A stretch of 32,841 bases of DNA, taken from Asterionellopsis glacialis. Taxonomy: Eukaryota; Bacillariophyta; Plagiogrammaphyceae; Rhaphoneidales; Asterionellopsidaceae. The position numbers and the translations under genes are program-made. Positions 1 to 9,320 of this stretch are shown here, one piece after another. Under the pieces are notes generated by a model, which saw nothing but the letters and a program-made list of their open reading frames with translations, was not told the origin of the DNA and made no database searches. Where the stretch lies: assembly GCA_014885115.2 (NCBI GenBank), contig WKLE02000672.1:2248-35088 (forward strand), given 5' to 3'. How positions within the stretch are numbered: the stretch's first letter is position 1; each line of letters begins with the position of its first letter.

Positions 1-240
1 TTTTAACCTTGATATGTGCATCTTTTTCCTTTTGTGCCTTATCAGCCATTTTTTGTTTATACTTGGCAAACTTAGTTTCATCTTGTACGACTGATTTATG
101 CAATGAATTGATAGACTTCTGTGCAGAATTGACCTTTTACATATCTGATGACACAATATCTTTGCTGTGCTCTTGAGTGCTTTCTGTGCATCCTTTGATT
201 GTGCTTCATCATCCTTTAGCTAATCTTTTTGCCTCACCTG
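1..240 (-). pseudogene. Relic of a Lys/Glu-rich coiled-coil ORF, running off the left edge
   Basis: Read on the minus strand, about 45 codons up to the window edge are open and strongly charged (fragments such as QDETKFAKYKQKMADKAQ). Just upstream is an in-frame TAA. A second open stretch (DDEAQSKDAQKALKSTAK) continues the same character in another frame, so one frameshift plus one nonsense codon would separate the two halves. I do not recognise a family. A comparable minus-strand relic lies at 31312-31635. It could also be an exon of a gene beyond the window. Confidence 0.3.
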
Positions 241-338
241 TTCCATGTGTATTATTTATTTGTATAATTATTAGTGATAGGAATTTCCTATTGACAAAAT
301 TGTAAGATTGTTGTATTAAAAAAGGAAATTAATTTTTA

Positions 339-360
339 GTAAAGGGGGGTTCCCCTTTAC
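339..360. repeat. Perfect 9-bp inverted repeat (hairpin)
   Basis: Arms GTAAAGGGG (339-347) and CCCCTTTAC (352-360) flank a 4-base GGTT loop. A C-run and a T-run follow at about 365-378. It sits in AT-rich sequence with no intact gene nearby. The arms are certain by eye; any function is unknown. Confidence 0.6.
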
Positions 361-428
361 CAAGCCCCCCCTTTTTTGTACATAAATAATATGACCAGTA
401 ATAATTGACATGTTTCTAATAAATAAGG

Positions 429-704
429 CTATAAAATTAGGGGTGTTAAAAAAAAAAGAAACTTGAATAAATCAGGTACGTAGATGGACAAAGCCAGTTC
501 CCACACAATGGAGTCCTTGTTGGATACCATCTCCTTTGGTGATAAGTGCAGCTTGTCCACATTTGTCAATCTTTTTAGATCTGAAATTTTTGGTGTATGT
601 TCTGAGTGAGTTTAATGAGTAGAGATTGAAGAATGGAATGTAAAGACAGATAGACTAAAGTGATCTCCATCTTTGGATGGAAGAGAAGATTGGGATATTG
701 ACAT
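429..704 (-). pseudogene. Decayed coding-like stretch with one in-frame stop
   Basis: From an ATG at 704 the minus strand stays in one frame to a TAG at 429-431, interrupted by a single TAA after about 28 codons. The part after the stop has a normal-looking composition (fragments such as ISDLKRLTNVDKLHLSPKE and DSIVWELALSIYVPDLF). Another minus frame over the same bases is also open for about 35 codons, so the frame call is uncertain. No family recognised. Confidence 0.22.
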
Positions 705-1221
705 ATTATGGTAATTGAGTTGGTGTTGGCTAATAATATTATCTCTAGGTCTTTACTACCTATTTCCAAAACTCGATCAACATGCCTGGAGTTGTTGTTG
801 TCATGTTACTTGTTCATGGAACAGAAATTTCAGAATCCACAATGGAAAGTGACACCAAGTTACTTTGATGTTTTTGTTACTAGAGAATAGAGTCTCTTTC
901 AATGGTGCAGTGTGGGTGTAAAGTTTTTTATTGTTGTACGATGGAAACTAACGATGTAACGAATGAAAATTTTCGCGAATAAACCAATATCGCTTCTTCG
1001 AAATTTTGACTATGCATAGAAAGAAAGAGAGGTGAAAGAGGTGATGAAACTCTATACGAGATAACTATTTTGAATACAGTACTGTAGTTAGTTTACTTTT
1101 TTGGGATCACATGTAAGCCTTCATGTCCCGTTTCATTATCCCCCTTCAAGCCATATATCTTTTTCGTTGTTCCATTCACCCACCCCATCAAACACCCATA
1201 GAACGTCGTTTCTGTCTCTAT
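705..1221. other. Intergenic, no gene seen
   Basis: AT-rich sequence between the relic at 429-704 and the 3' end of the signal peptidase subunit gene. Only short overlapping frames are present. No RNA gene or clear repeat was recognised. Confidence 0.5.
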
Positions 1222-1893
1222 TTATTTTTGTTTTTTCGATTCGTCCTTGGTATATTTTGCACTTTCAAATTTGGCATAGATCTTATCTGTTTCACTCATT
1301 AAACCTAATTCATCAAACATACCCTCTACATCAAAGAATTGTCCAATCGACCATTTTTGTTCGACCTTGGGTGATACTTGACCCTTTTCCAATCCTTGAA
1401 ATTCTAATGTAATGGTATACCATTCGGAAAAACGTGGCAAGGTGGAGGATACACGAATTCCCTTGGTTGCCAATTGTTTATTTTTTGTATTTTCTTTGGA
1501 TTTGGTAATTAAAATACAATCTTGATCGATAAAGGTAACAATCAACTGCAACAATCCGCTTAATAAAAAGTACGCACAACAACATACACCCAACATGGGA
1601 CGTGATTCTGGAAAGGGGACAGGACCAAATTGAGCAATGACCGCAAAGATACATGCCGTTGTCATGATGCCCAATTTAATGTTATCTAAACGATAATCTT
1701 CTTCAATGTGTTCTAATATAGCCGCTGCGACTGCTTCATCCAAGACTTGTTTGACCTTGACCGTATCGCCCACGTCGACTTGTAACAGTTCCATTTCTTC
1801 TACATCTTCGTCTTCTTCACTTTCTTCATTCTTGTTACTGTCAATTTCAGCAGCATCCACTACAGCTGGTTCCGATGATTTTTTCTTTCCCAT
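1222..1893 (-). CDS. SPCS2: Signal peptidase complex subunit 2 (SPC25/SPCS2)
   Basis: Non-catalytic 25-kDa subunit of the ER signal peptidase complex, which removes signal peptides from proteins entering the secretory pathway. The single-exon product has 223 residues, the usual family size. It has an acidic N-terminus (about 20-38), a first membrane segment around 72-90 (DNIKLGIMTTACIFAVIAQF), the family-typical PVPFPESRP loop, and a second membrane segment about 100-122. A cytosolic C-terminal domain ends in a Lys-rich tail. The Met at 1893 is chosen because MGKKKSSE starts the conserved region; an in-frame extension further upstream has no family resemblance. The gene is divergent from the phosphodiesterase gene at 2500, with 606 bases between the two starts. 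The identification rests on the two-helix pattern and the PFPE loop known for SPC25 proteins. Confidence 0.93.
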   Translation of the reverse strand: MGKKKSSEPAVVDAAEIDSNKNEESEEDEDVEEMELLQVDVGDTVKVKQVLDEAVAAAILEHIEEDYRLDNIKLGIMTTACIFAVIAQFGPVPFPESRPMLGVCCCAYFLLSGLLQLIVTFIDQDCILITKSKENTKNKQLATKGIRVSSTLPRFSEWYTITLEFQGLEKGQVSPKVEQKWSIGQFFDVEGMFDELGLMSETDKIYAKFESAKYTKDESKKQK

Positions 1894-2499
1894 GATGAAC
1901 AGGTTTTTTAGCACTGTTGAATAGAATAGAGGTAATAGGAGAGCTGCGTGAGTCTCAAGTTTCAATGCGAGCAACGATGGCAACACCACAGCAGAGTTCC
2001 GAGGAGTCCAGCAAGATCTTGTCCAACACAACAACCACAAAGGAGAGGATGCGAAAGGTGATGTTCCTGCCTGCGCGGCCTCTAGGAAGGAGCTCTCAAG
2101 TTGAGAAAAGTCTTGAGAAGAAAGTCTTGTCTTGCCACGCGGAAGCTACGTTGTGAGTACGTCCATCTTCCGCAGGACAGATTTATTAATACTTTTATCC
2201 TTATTCTTGTTGTTGAATATTGACAAAACGTCCAACTGCGCACACCCGCGCACGCGAAGGTTCGCTTTTTGTCGATTTGAATTTTGTTCGAAGAAACCTT
2301 GAAGGGACACAAACAAACAAAAGAGTCAACCACAGAGAAAAACAATGCACCAACAGCAGAAAAAGCCAACAACGCAGTCGCAACAAGACAACCAGTGAGA
2401 CTACTTGTACTCTAGACTCAAACCAAACAAAAAGCGTCAGTTAGTATGCCTTATTGAACTTGTATTACATACATACAGCAAACCAAACACCATCCTAAC
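1894..2499. promoter_or_regulatory. Shared divergent intergenic region (5' flanks of SPCS2 and the PLC-like gene)
   Basis: Both flanking genes start outward from this stretch, so it must hold both promoters and 5' UTRs. It includes a locally CpG-rich patch near 2228-2270 (GCGCACACCCGCGCACGCG). The short frames here show no protein-like features. No TATA box or named element could be assigned with confidence. Confidence 0.5.
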
Positions 2500-4146
2500 A
2501 TGACGCAAACAAAAACAAACAATCTATTGTCATTTCGACGAATATTATGGGCAACTAGAAAACAACAAAATCCTTCTTTCCTTGACTTTTTCGTTATACT
2601 GCTGATACTATCATTCTCCATACAGGACCTTCCCCTTGGTGGTCGTCGTGGTAATGGTCCTCCATCCGTAGTAGGCCTACTTGTCGGCGTACACGCCTTT
2701 CATCACAATTCATGTACACGATCGGTACAATCGAACTTTCAATTTCCTAATTGTTATATCCCCGAAATGGAAACATCGCAGTACCTATCCTCCGTTTCCT
2801 TTGTCATGAGTCATAATGCTGCTACGGGATACATTACCACCAATTCCGTATCGTCCGCAGGCTTGTCATGGTGGTATTCGAAAAATCAAATTGGTTCCGC
2901 CTATCAACAATTAGACGATGGGGCACGTGCCTTGGATCTGCGTCCCAAACTGTTGCTCAATCAAACTGTCATATTTCAACACGGTGATATTGATATCATG
3001 GTATCCTTCCAACAAGTTTTACAGGACATTGTACGGTGGTGTCAAGATAATCCTACCGAACTTGTATTACTCTTAACTACCGAATATGCCTATCAAAAAC
3101 AATCCAACAACAACAATAATAACGACAATACTAATGATCAACAACAAGAACAAGTCACATTGCCCCAAGCTATGAATCAAGTTTATCAATCCTTTGGCGT
3201 ACCATATGTATCATGTGGTGATGTGTATGGTTTAACAGTAGGTGAAACCATGAACCTTGCAGCCTTGTCGAATGGAGGATATCTTCTTGCCTTGGATGGA
3301 CAAGACTATTATGGTTCCTCCTGTGCGAAAAAGAATTGGGTTTCGAATCAACTTGTCACATGTTATCTAGAAGAAGATACAACACAACGACGACAACAAC
3401 AACAACAACAACAAACTACTAATGATATTGACAATGATCGATCTTTGGGATATACATCACCTAAAACAAAAACATGTATATCGTCACAAGAACCATGGAA
3501 AGCCTTACAATCGTACATGTTGGCAAGTGCCAACAATGAACCTACCGATGATAGTCACACACTGGGTCCACCCTCGGACTTGTCGACGCATCCCTTTAAT
3601 GAAATACAAGCCCTGTGGCAAGTCGATGGATCCTCGGCCGCCGCGGGGATGAAACATTTATCCTCCATTTTGGATGATACAAGAAAGTCGAAACTGAATA
3701 TGAAATTGGTCGACATGATTTACAATCAAGAATTCAATGCTGTTTCCATGATGGCCATTGATAATGTCGCCTTTCATGGGAATGCTATTCTGAGTGTGTT
3801 GAGGAATCAATGTGGACAATCCTCCTTGGTGGATATGTGTGGTTCGGAAATATCCAAACCACCCATGACCTATATCAATCTACGGTCCATCGGATTACTT
3901 AGTGTAGGCATCTTATATGTGGCAGCCTTGGGATGGATCTTGTATATGTTATTATGGACCCACCAAGATCCACCCCATCCCAAACGTGTATGGTATACCT
4001 TTGTCTCCAATTGTCAACGTCGAATTCCATGGAGAAAGAATAACAAGAACACGAGGAAGCAAAGTTATCCAACAACCATAAGTCAAGATGAATTGATACA
4101 TGACGATACTGCTAACAACAACATATACGATGTAACCATTTACTAG
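2500..4146 (+). CDS. Membrane-anchored PLC-like phosphodiesterase (PI-PLC X-domain type, TIM barrel)
   Basis: Single-exon, 548 residues. An N-terminal hydrophobic segment (about 29-42) can act as signal anchor. The catalytic-type domain runs from about 95 to 440. It shows SHNAATGY with His105, then LDDGARALDLRPK and the following FQHGD with His161, which match the two catalytic-His regions and the Arg/Asp strand of bacterial-type PI-PLC-like phosphodiesterases. The helix QVLQDIVRWCQDNPTELVLLL is also typical. A second membrane segment lies at about 464-486, followed by a basic then acidic cytosolic tail, so the catalytic domain probably faces the ER/vacuole lumen or outside. Asn-rich (about 203-212) and Gln-rich (about 299-305) insertions sit between conserved blocks. 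Substrate is unknown; related domains cleave phosphoinositides, GPI or sphingolipids. The 5' neighbour SPCS2 is divergent, and AP4M1 is convergent downstream. Confidence 0.84.
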   Translation: MTQTKTNNLLSFRRILWATRKQQNPSFLDFFVILLILSFSIQDLPLGGRRGNGPPSVVGLLVGVHAFHHNSCTRSVQSNFQFPNCYIPEMETSQYLSSVSFVMSHNAATGYITTNSVSSAGLSWWYSKNQIGSAYQQLDDGARALDLRPKLLLNQTVIFQHGDIDIMVSFQQVLQDIVRWCQDNPTELVLLLTTEYAYQKQSNNNNNNDNTNDQQQEQVTLPQAMNQVYQSFGVPYVSCGDVYGLTVGETMNLAALSNGGYLLALDGQDYYGSSCAKKNWVSNQLVTCYLEEDTTQRRQQQQQQQTTNDIDNDRSLGYTSPKTKTCISSQEPWKALQSYMLASANNEPTDDSHTLGPPSDLSTHPFNEIQALWQVDGSSAAAGMKHLSSILDDTRKSKLNMKLVDMIYNQEFNAVSMMAIDNVAFHGNAILSVLRNQCGQSSLVDMCGSEISKPPMTYINLRSIGLLSVGILYVAALGWILYMLLWTHQDPPHPKRVWYTFVSNCQRRIPWRKNNKNTRKQSYPTTISQDELIHDDTANNNIYDVTIY

Positions 4147-4677
4147 AGAGAGAGCAATCACAAAATGATTCTTTACTGTGTGTATTTGTGAAACAATCTT
4201 TGTTTGGTCACACGAGCTTCTTACGGCAAGATGAATCTCTTTCTTCTCTTGCACGTTGATCATAGATATTGGTAACAAACATCATCTCTGACCCATGTTG
4301 GTTGTCTGCTAGTTTTTTTTGTGTGGAAGAAAAAGAAAAAAAGATATGGTTCTAGAACTACACGTACACGCCAAACACACTCTCTCAAGCGATCTCTTTA
4401 AAGTCAAAACAACAGAAGAACATTCTAAAAGATAGTTATTAGTTGCAATGTATGTGACTGCATGCCGAACTCTATGATAGATTGTAAAGCTTCTTCACCA
4501 TCACTGTCACTATACTATTTTCTTTCACTCTCTCTCTCTTTCTGTGTGTTTCCGTTCTTTTCCTCCATCATTTTTTCCTTTCTTTACACAGTTCGTACAC
4601 CAACTTTTTCTGACGCGGATGATCCAAGGCGATCACCCAATATATAAGAATCCAATCTCAATTAAGTATCATCAACA
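4147..4677. other. Convergent intergenic region, no gene seen
   Basis: Lies between the stop codons of the PLC-like gene and AP4M1, so it holds two 3' ends. It contains a short CT dinucleotide run at about 4528-4540 and pyrimidine-rich sequence around it. Nothing else was recognised. Confidence 0.5.
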
Positions 4678-6361
4678 TTACAATCTGCAAACATAGGATG
4701 AACTTTGTGTGACATATCGTACCCAACGGTAGGGTGTATATCCTGGCATGTTTTCGGCAATCCTTAGGTATCGTACTTGTAAGCTAGATACATTGTACAT
4801 GGGAATTTCAAAATTCATATTGATGGGACCAATTTCTCTTCGAACTTGTGTCGTACAGGGTTGAGACAATGTCACCTTGGCTCGTAAGGAATTTTCCGAA
4901 GCACCTGGGAATTTTTTCAAGGTCCATACAATTTTACCTTCCGATGCCATGTATTCTGCATTGGCATAACCAACACCCTGTGCCTTGATGAGGGAACATG
5001 ATGCGGCGGCTGTGCATTTGGGTAATGGAATTTCAACAGTAACATTGGCACCAAAGTGATTTGCTGCCATTTCTGCACGAATCAAGACCGATATCTCAAG
5101 TTTGTTGGGTTCGACTTCTTCAATACTGGGAAAGATACGGAAGGGTGTATTAAATTCACCCGTCATACGATAATTCAATACGACAAATTCACCATCGGGT
5201 GGGACGAAACTTAATGTTCTTGCACTTTCAAATTCGGTCAAGTTGACACAATCATTGAAATTAATATCATCCACGACGACCGACCCGTACTGTCCTGATC
5301 CCTTCCCAATGACCAAATCTTCATTCAAGGCTAATCGTAATTCTGGATTGCCCGCCAAATAGGATTTCATTTGAATACACCCATCAATTGTACTATTAAG
5401 TACATACCCATTGTTGGAAAACAATACATTCAAACGTTCTAAAATATCAACAAAGATTTCATTTTTTTGATTTTGATTGGCAGCTGATTTGCGACCATTG
5501 GCATTGACGGAGGCAATCACCGGTTTATGTACAGCATTGGCAGAGGCTGTCTTTGGATTGATCATGGCACCCGTATTGACAACCGGTTCCACCACAATAG
5601 GTTCATTGTAGACAAACGCCTTGAGTCGTTCTGTCCGTGTCACTTGTGGATATCCGTAATCCAACATTTCATCTAAAAGTTCATACAATAAAATAAAATT
5701 TTTACGTATGGCCTCTTCCGACAATGTACCACAATAATCTTTGAATACCTTGGCAATAGTAGAAAGAAGCTGTGTGTTTGAATGAATGATAGTATTGTGT
5801 CATGGAGAGTGATTGTGAGGAGAAAGAGATGCACAAGTTTGGAGGGAAGAAAAAAAATAAAGTGAGGATCAATGTAATTTAGTAAATAATGGAAATTGCG
5901 AATATAAAATTCGTGTGTCTTATATAGACTCATTTTCGTATTCCGGACAGACATACTGTATGTAACATACTGTACAAATACTAACTAGGCGTACACACCT
6001 CTACGACTGTGTTGGGACTAACATTTCGTGCCGATGAGCACCCAAATAGCAATCCATTCCGTTTAACATGAAAGTACGTTAATCCATCTGGCATGACAAA
6101 GACAGGTGGTGCATCACCTTTCTTTTTAGTAGCTTCGGATGATTCTCCTGTACTTGTTGATGTTGTCGCGTCGGCTCCCGCACTTCCTCGTTTGACACTC
6201 CCATCTGCCGCATTGGTATCGTCATTCCAAAATTTTACTTTTCGAAAAAAAGCTTCTGTATGACTACGTTCATGTGCACCAACATTGCCTCGTTCATTAC
6301 GATATTGTTTAGCAATGATTGTATCTCCACGAGGAGATATCACAAAAAAGTCAGATATCAT
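4678..6361 (-). CDS. AP4M1: AP-4 complex mu subunit (medium adaptin), two exons
   Basis: Cargo-binding medium chain of adaptor complex AP-4, which sorts membrane proteins at the trans-Golgi network. Exon 1 is 6361-5999 and exon 2 is 5769-4678. The 229-base intron (5998-5770) has a GTGTGT donor and a CAG acceptor, phase 0, joining ...NTVVE to LLSTIAKVF. The spliced product is 484 residues (human AP-4 mu is about 450). It begins MISDFFVISPRGD, the AP-4 mu longin-like N-terminus, and continues with DYCGTLSEEAIRKNF and LLDEMLDYGYPQVT. A linker follows, then the mu-homology domain from about 222 (NQKNEIFVDILERLNVLF) to the C-terminal YRWVRYVTQSSSY. Exon 1 carries an inserted Ser/Thr/Ala-rich loop (about 53-84) not typical of the family. 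The start at 6361 is set by homology of MIS-x-FF; the in-frame upstream Met at 6454 would add a hydrophobic leader foreign to AP mu chains. Confidence 0.93.
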
Positions 6362-6690
6362 TGTAGGTCGTGTTGTTATGTGTGTGTGTGCAGAAAGAGA
6401 AGAGAGAGATGGAAGCAGAAATAATAGCAAGGCGCACACAGCACATGCACACAAAAATTACGAAATATGTCCGTTGTGGGGAAAGATCCTGTCGAGTCGT
6501 CTCGAGAAGATTTATCCCGAGGCTTCGCGCTCGAGGAAACCAATCGAGTTTTTTTTGTTTTTCTTTTTTTTTGTTTCAAACCTAGCATTGCTTGTTTGTA
6601 TGCTTGTCTTTTTCAAAGGAGTGACAATGTTTGTCTGTGCAATAAAGGAGGACTCATGTATGACAGGTAATCTTTAGTACGTATGTAGAA
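6362..6690. other. 5' flank of AP4M1, no gene seen
   Basis: Upstream region of the minus-strand AP4M1 gene. Includes T-rich runs near 6548-6575. No protein-like frame and no RNA gene recognised. Confidence 0.45.
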
Positions 6691-7066
6691 TTATACATGA
6701 CTTGTACTGGCAATCAGAACATCAAGATGACGAAGTTCTTGCTTCAAGAGAGCACAAACGCATCCTCCGGTTGTCGCGATTCCTCCACCACAATCTGCAA
6801 ATAATATCCATTCAGGCAAAATATCGCTGTAACAGCTGACCTGGAAACCGGTGTGTTGTCTCTTACTGATGACGCCTGTTTCCAATAGGAGCTGTTCGGC
6901 GACGCGCCATGAAGATAATGTGAATAGCGTACAACGATTACCATCCTGATAACCGTGTAAGCGTTGCATGGAAGCGATAGATGAATCCATGCGAGTGGCA
7001 AGGCCATGAGCTTTACAAATGTGATTTCCTCCGATCAGAACAACTCTGCGTAGAATCCAGTACGAA
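6691..7066 (-). pseudogene. Open coding-like remnant, unknown
   Basis: About 120 codons are open on the minus strand, bounded by a TAG upstream, with no good start codon at the conserved-looking beginning. Fragments such as VVLIGGNHICKAHGLATRM and ILFADCGGGIATTGGC look like real protein, but I cannot assign a family. A second minus-strand frame over the same bases is also open for about 87 codons, so the frame is not secure. An exon of an unrecognised gene or a decayed gene are both possible. Confidence 0.25.
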
Positions 7067-7212
7067 TTCTACAGTGAATTATTTCTAGGGGGAAGGAACG
7101 ATTGGTCAAATAGAATTCCACGTCGATCTTTTTCCCTAGACCCATGTCGCATTGAATTCGTATATGAGATGTCATGGTCTCTACATGCCGTTACCAACGA
7201 TTGAACTGTGAG

Positions 7213-7740
7213 TCAAGGTTGGTTGAGATGAATACGTTCTCCAATCAAAACGAATGGAAACACTTGTCGAGGCGTTTGCATGCGATTGGGAATGTGTTTT
7301 GATATCTGATTCGAAATAGATTCGTCCTCGGAAGCATTCCTTTTTGCGAGGTTGAAAGTAATGCTCACCAAAAACGCGATGGAATTTGTTCTATTGGTTA
7401 TTGCTTCACGAGCTTTCATTGCTTGAGATGGGCTTGACAGAGCGTTTCCTACAGAGGTCCATGCCCAAGCTTCTCCCTCAAGGACAGCGCCGATTGTGAT
7501 CTGAATCTTGCTGATTAACCAATCGATTTAGATGAATCGTTTTGTGCTGACCGACTTCTTAGAGGCCCAAGGTAGACGAATGGTGACGCCGACGACTTGT
7601 TGGGTCTTTCGTTTGGTCAACAAATCCAAGAAAATTGAACTTTGCACCTGACACGCACATTCATCCCTCCAGATTTGCCATGCAGCGAAAAAATACCTGT
7701 CGACCGTTGGACATACTTCTTGTGTCCGCTCAGCACACAT
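7213..7740 (-). pseudogene. Decayed ORF with a single internal stop, unknown
   Basis: One minus-strand frame is open from the ATG at 7740 to a TAA at 7528, then continues in the same frame (IDWLISKIQITIGAVLEGEA...) to a TGA at 7213. That gives about 175 codons with one nonsense codon. Composition is protein-like (YFFAAWQIWRDE, EGEAWAWTSVGNAL), but no domain is recognised. A plus-strand frame starting at 7532 is also open for about 39 codons (MNRFVLTDFLEAQGRRM), so the coding strand is not certain. Confidence 0.25.
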
Positions 7741-7789
7741 GATTTACTACACGATGCCAATTGCTGAGTTGTGGATTGTTTCAAGCTAG

Positions 7790-9180
7790 ATGAAACGATG
7801 TTCTCTCAAGCGTTCCTTAGATCTTCTGGATTCGGAAATCCCTCCGTGAAGTTTGGAGCACCAGTTGGTTCAACCAATGGCGCAAGTGTTTCTTCATCAG
7901 TTGAAACATAACTTACGTGAATCGCGAAAAAGTCGTTGACAAGCAACGCGGACGAGTGACTTTGTCTGGCTGATTTTGTCTCGTCAAGCCTCTGTCAACC
8001 AAGTAGATACACTTGTACACCGCGTCACTGAAAATGGTGACGACACAAGTGTCCTGGCAATGGATGACTCATGGAAAATATCCATCGATGATTAGAAGGC
8101 GCTGTTCTGACCTTATCGCCAGACGAACAAGACTTTTGCTCTTTTAGTCCAAGATCCACGATTATTTTGGTTTCGTAAACCGGCACACCGTACGGTGTAC
8201 TATACACATGTGACATTACTCAGCGAAGCTTCCAACCATGATGCTGAGCTGTTCTTGAAGTCTAATCCATGGCGCAAACAAAAAGGATCCATGAAATGAA
8301 TATTCTGAAGGTGTTCAAGCAGTGCATTTGACCTTGTCTGCACTCAAGTGCACCCTATGCTTTCCTCCAAATTTACCTGATACCGTTTACTAAAACGGAA
8401 TTCATTTGTTTCAATATCCCAAAGGACTGCCCCAAGGCCCAAAGACAAACATCGAGATACATGGCAACGCCATGGTTTAGACCACAAAGACTACAATTAA
8501 ACTTTCGATCTTTCGTATTTTCACCAGCATGCAACCCAGGCCTTCCACTGTGCACTGATAGAGAAACACGGTGGGTCCATAGACTCCAAGAAGTGAAGAT
8601 TGAAGAATAATTCTCCATGTTTTGGCGCACATGGGAGAGGACCTGTGCAAAACCAAAGCTTGGTGATGAAAGAACGCTTTATTTTTAACATTTGTTCTCC
8701 AATCCTGGAATACGAAGAAGGTAAGTTTGTGTGACTATGCACGTACAATGCACCTTAAGTATGTTCAGTTGCATAAGGACCAACTTTCTTGGCCTTGCAA
8801 ACAATTTAAACAAGGCTGTCGTAGATTTTACAACTATGTCAAAACATAAGTTCATTGACGTTTAATAGACTTATTAAGTCTTTTTAAGAAGAAAGGAATA
8901 TGGCGAATTTTGGAGATTCATGACAATCCACCCCATGCGGAGAGCGACATAATCATAGCCATCCCTAGGGAAGTCTGCAACTTATTTTGTAATTTTTATC
9001 CTAAAGGAAATGTAATTTTTGGAATGGTTGGTTGAAGCATTGGTAGATACATTGTCTATCCTGAACATCATTGGTTATCGTGAAAGTGTCAAGGTTGCTA
9101 ATGGAAGATTCAAGGAAGTTTGCAGGACGTCATTCTCTCCATAGAAAACTAAGATATACTAGAGAATTCTACACAACTTT
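7790..9180 (+). pseudogene. Broken plus-strand coding-like tract, unknown
   Basis: From 7790 a plus-strand frame reads MKRCSLKRSLDLLDSE and continues past several stops with long protein-like pieces (EHQLVQPMAQVFLHQLKHNL, RVTENGDDTSVLAMDDSWK, QDPRLFWFRKPAH). After frameshifts, further pieces appear at about 8520-8730 (HATQAFHCALIEKHGG, MKERFIFNICSPILEYEEG), 8735-8850, 8900-9020 and 9022-9150 (VEALVDTLSILNIIGYRES). Minus-strand frames over 8025-8216 and 8373-8748 are also open. This looks like an old gene or mobile element in decay; no transposase signature or terminal repeat was found. Confidence 0.25.
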
Positions 9181-9242
9181 CACCTAGTTTTGATCACGTA
9201 CATTTTCTACTGATTTATACGTTGAATTTTCGTTCAGTCCAA

Positions 9243-9320
9243 ATGGCGGGTGTCCCACAGTCTGCTGTCAGCCTCCATCGTCCGTTCCACCATGGCGAAT
9301 CCATCGAAACCTCAAGATGA
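9243..9320 (+). promoter_or_regulatory. Upstream ORF overlapping the start of the DDT/WHIM gene
   Basis: An ATG in good context (AAAATGG) at 9243 opens a 25-codon frame that ends with TGA at 9318-9320, beyond the main ATG at 9292 and in a different frame. If it lies in the mRNA, ribosomes using it could not reinitiate at 9292, so it would lower translation of the main protein. Whether it is transcribed depends on the unknown transcription start. Confidence 0.4.

Noticed and set aside
339..378. Hairpin plus T-run as a bacterial-type intrinsic terminator
   Set aside because: The window is eukaryotic nuclear DNA and there is no gene ending at this site.
5981..6454. Longer AP4M1 start at 6454 giving a hydrophobic leader (signal peptide-like)
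   Set aside because: AP mu chains are cytosolic and begin MIS-x-FF; the Met at 6361 fits this exactly, so the upstream part is 5' UTR.
8900..8960. IHDNPPHA, resembling the DNAPPH motif of Tc1/mariner-type DDE transposases
   Set aside because: No preceding catalytic Asp block, no downstream SPDLNPIE-type segment and no terminal inverted repeats were found; too short to support a transposase.
9250..9291. Extension of the DDT/WHIM protein to a GTG at 9250
   Set aside because: GTG is not a normal eukaryotic start, and the ATG in ACCATGG at 9292 has a strong context.
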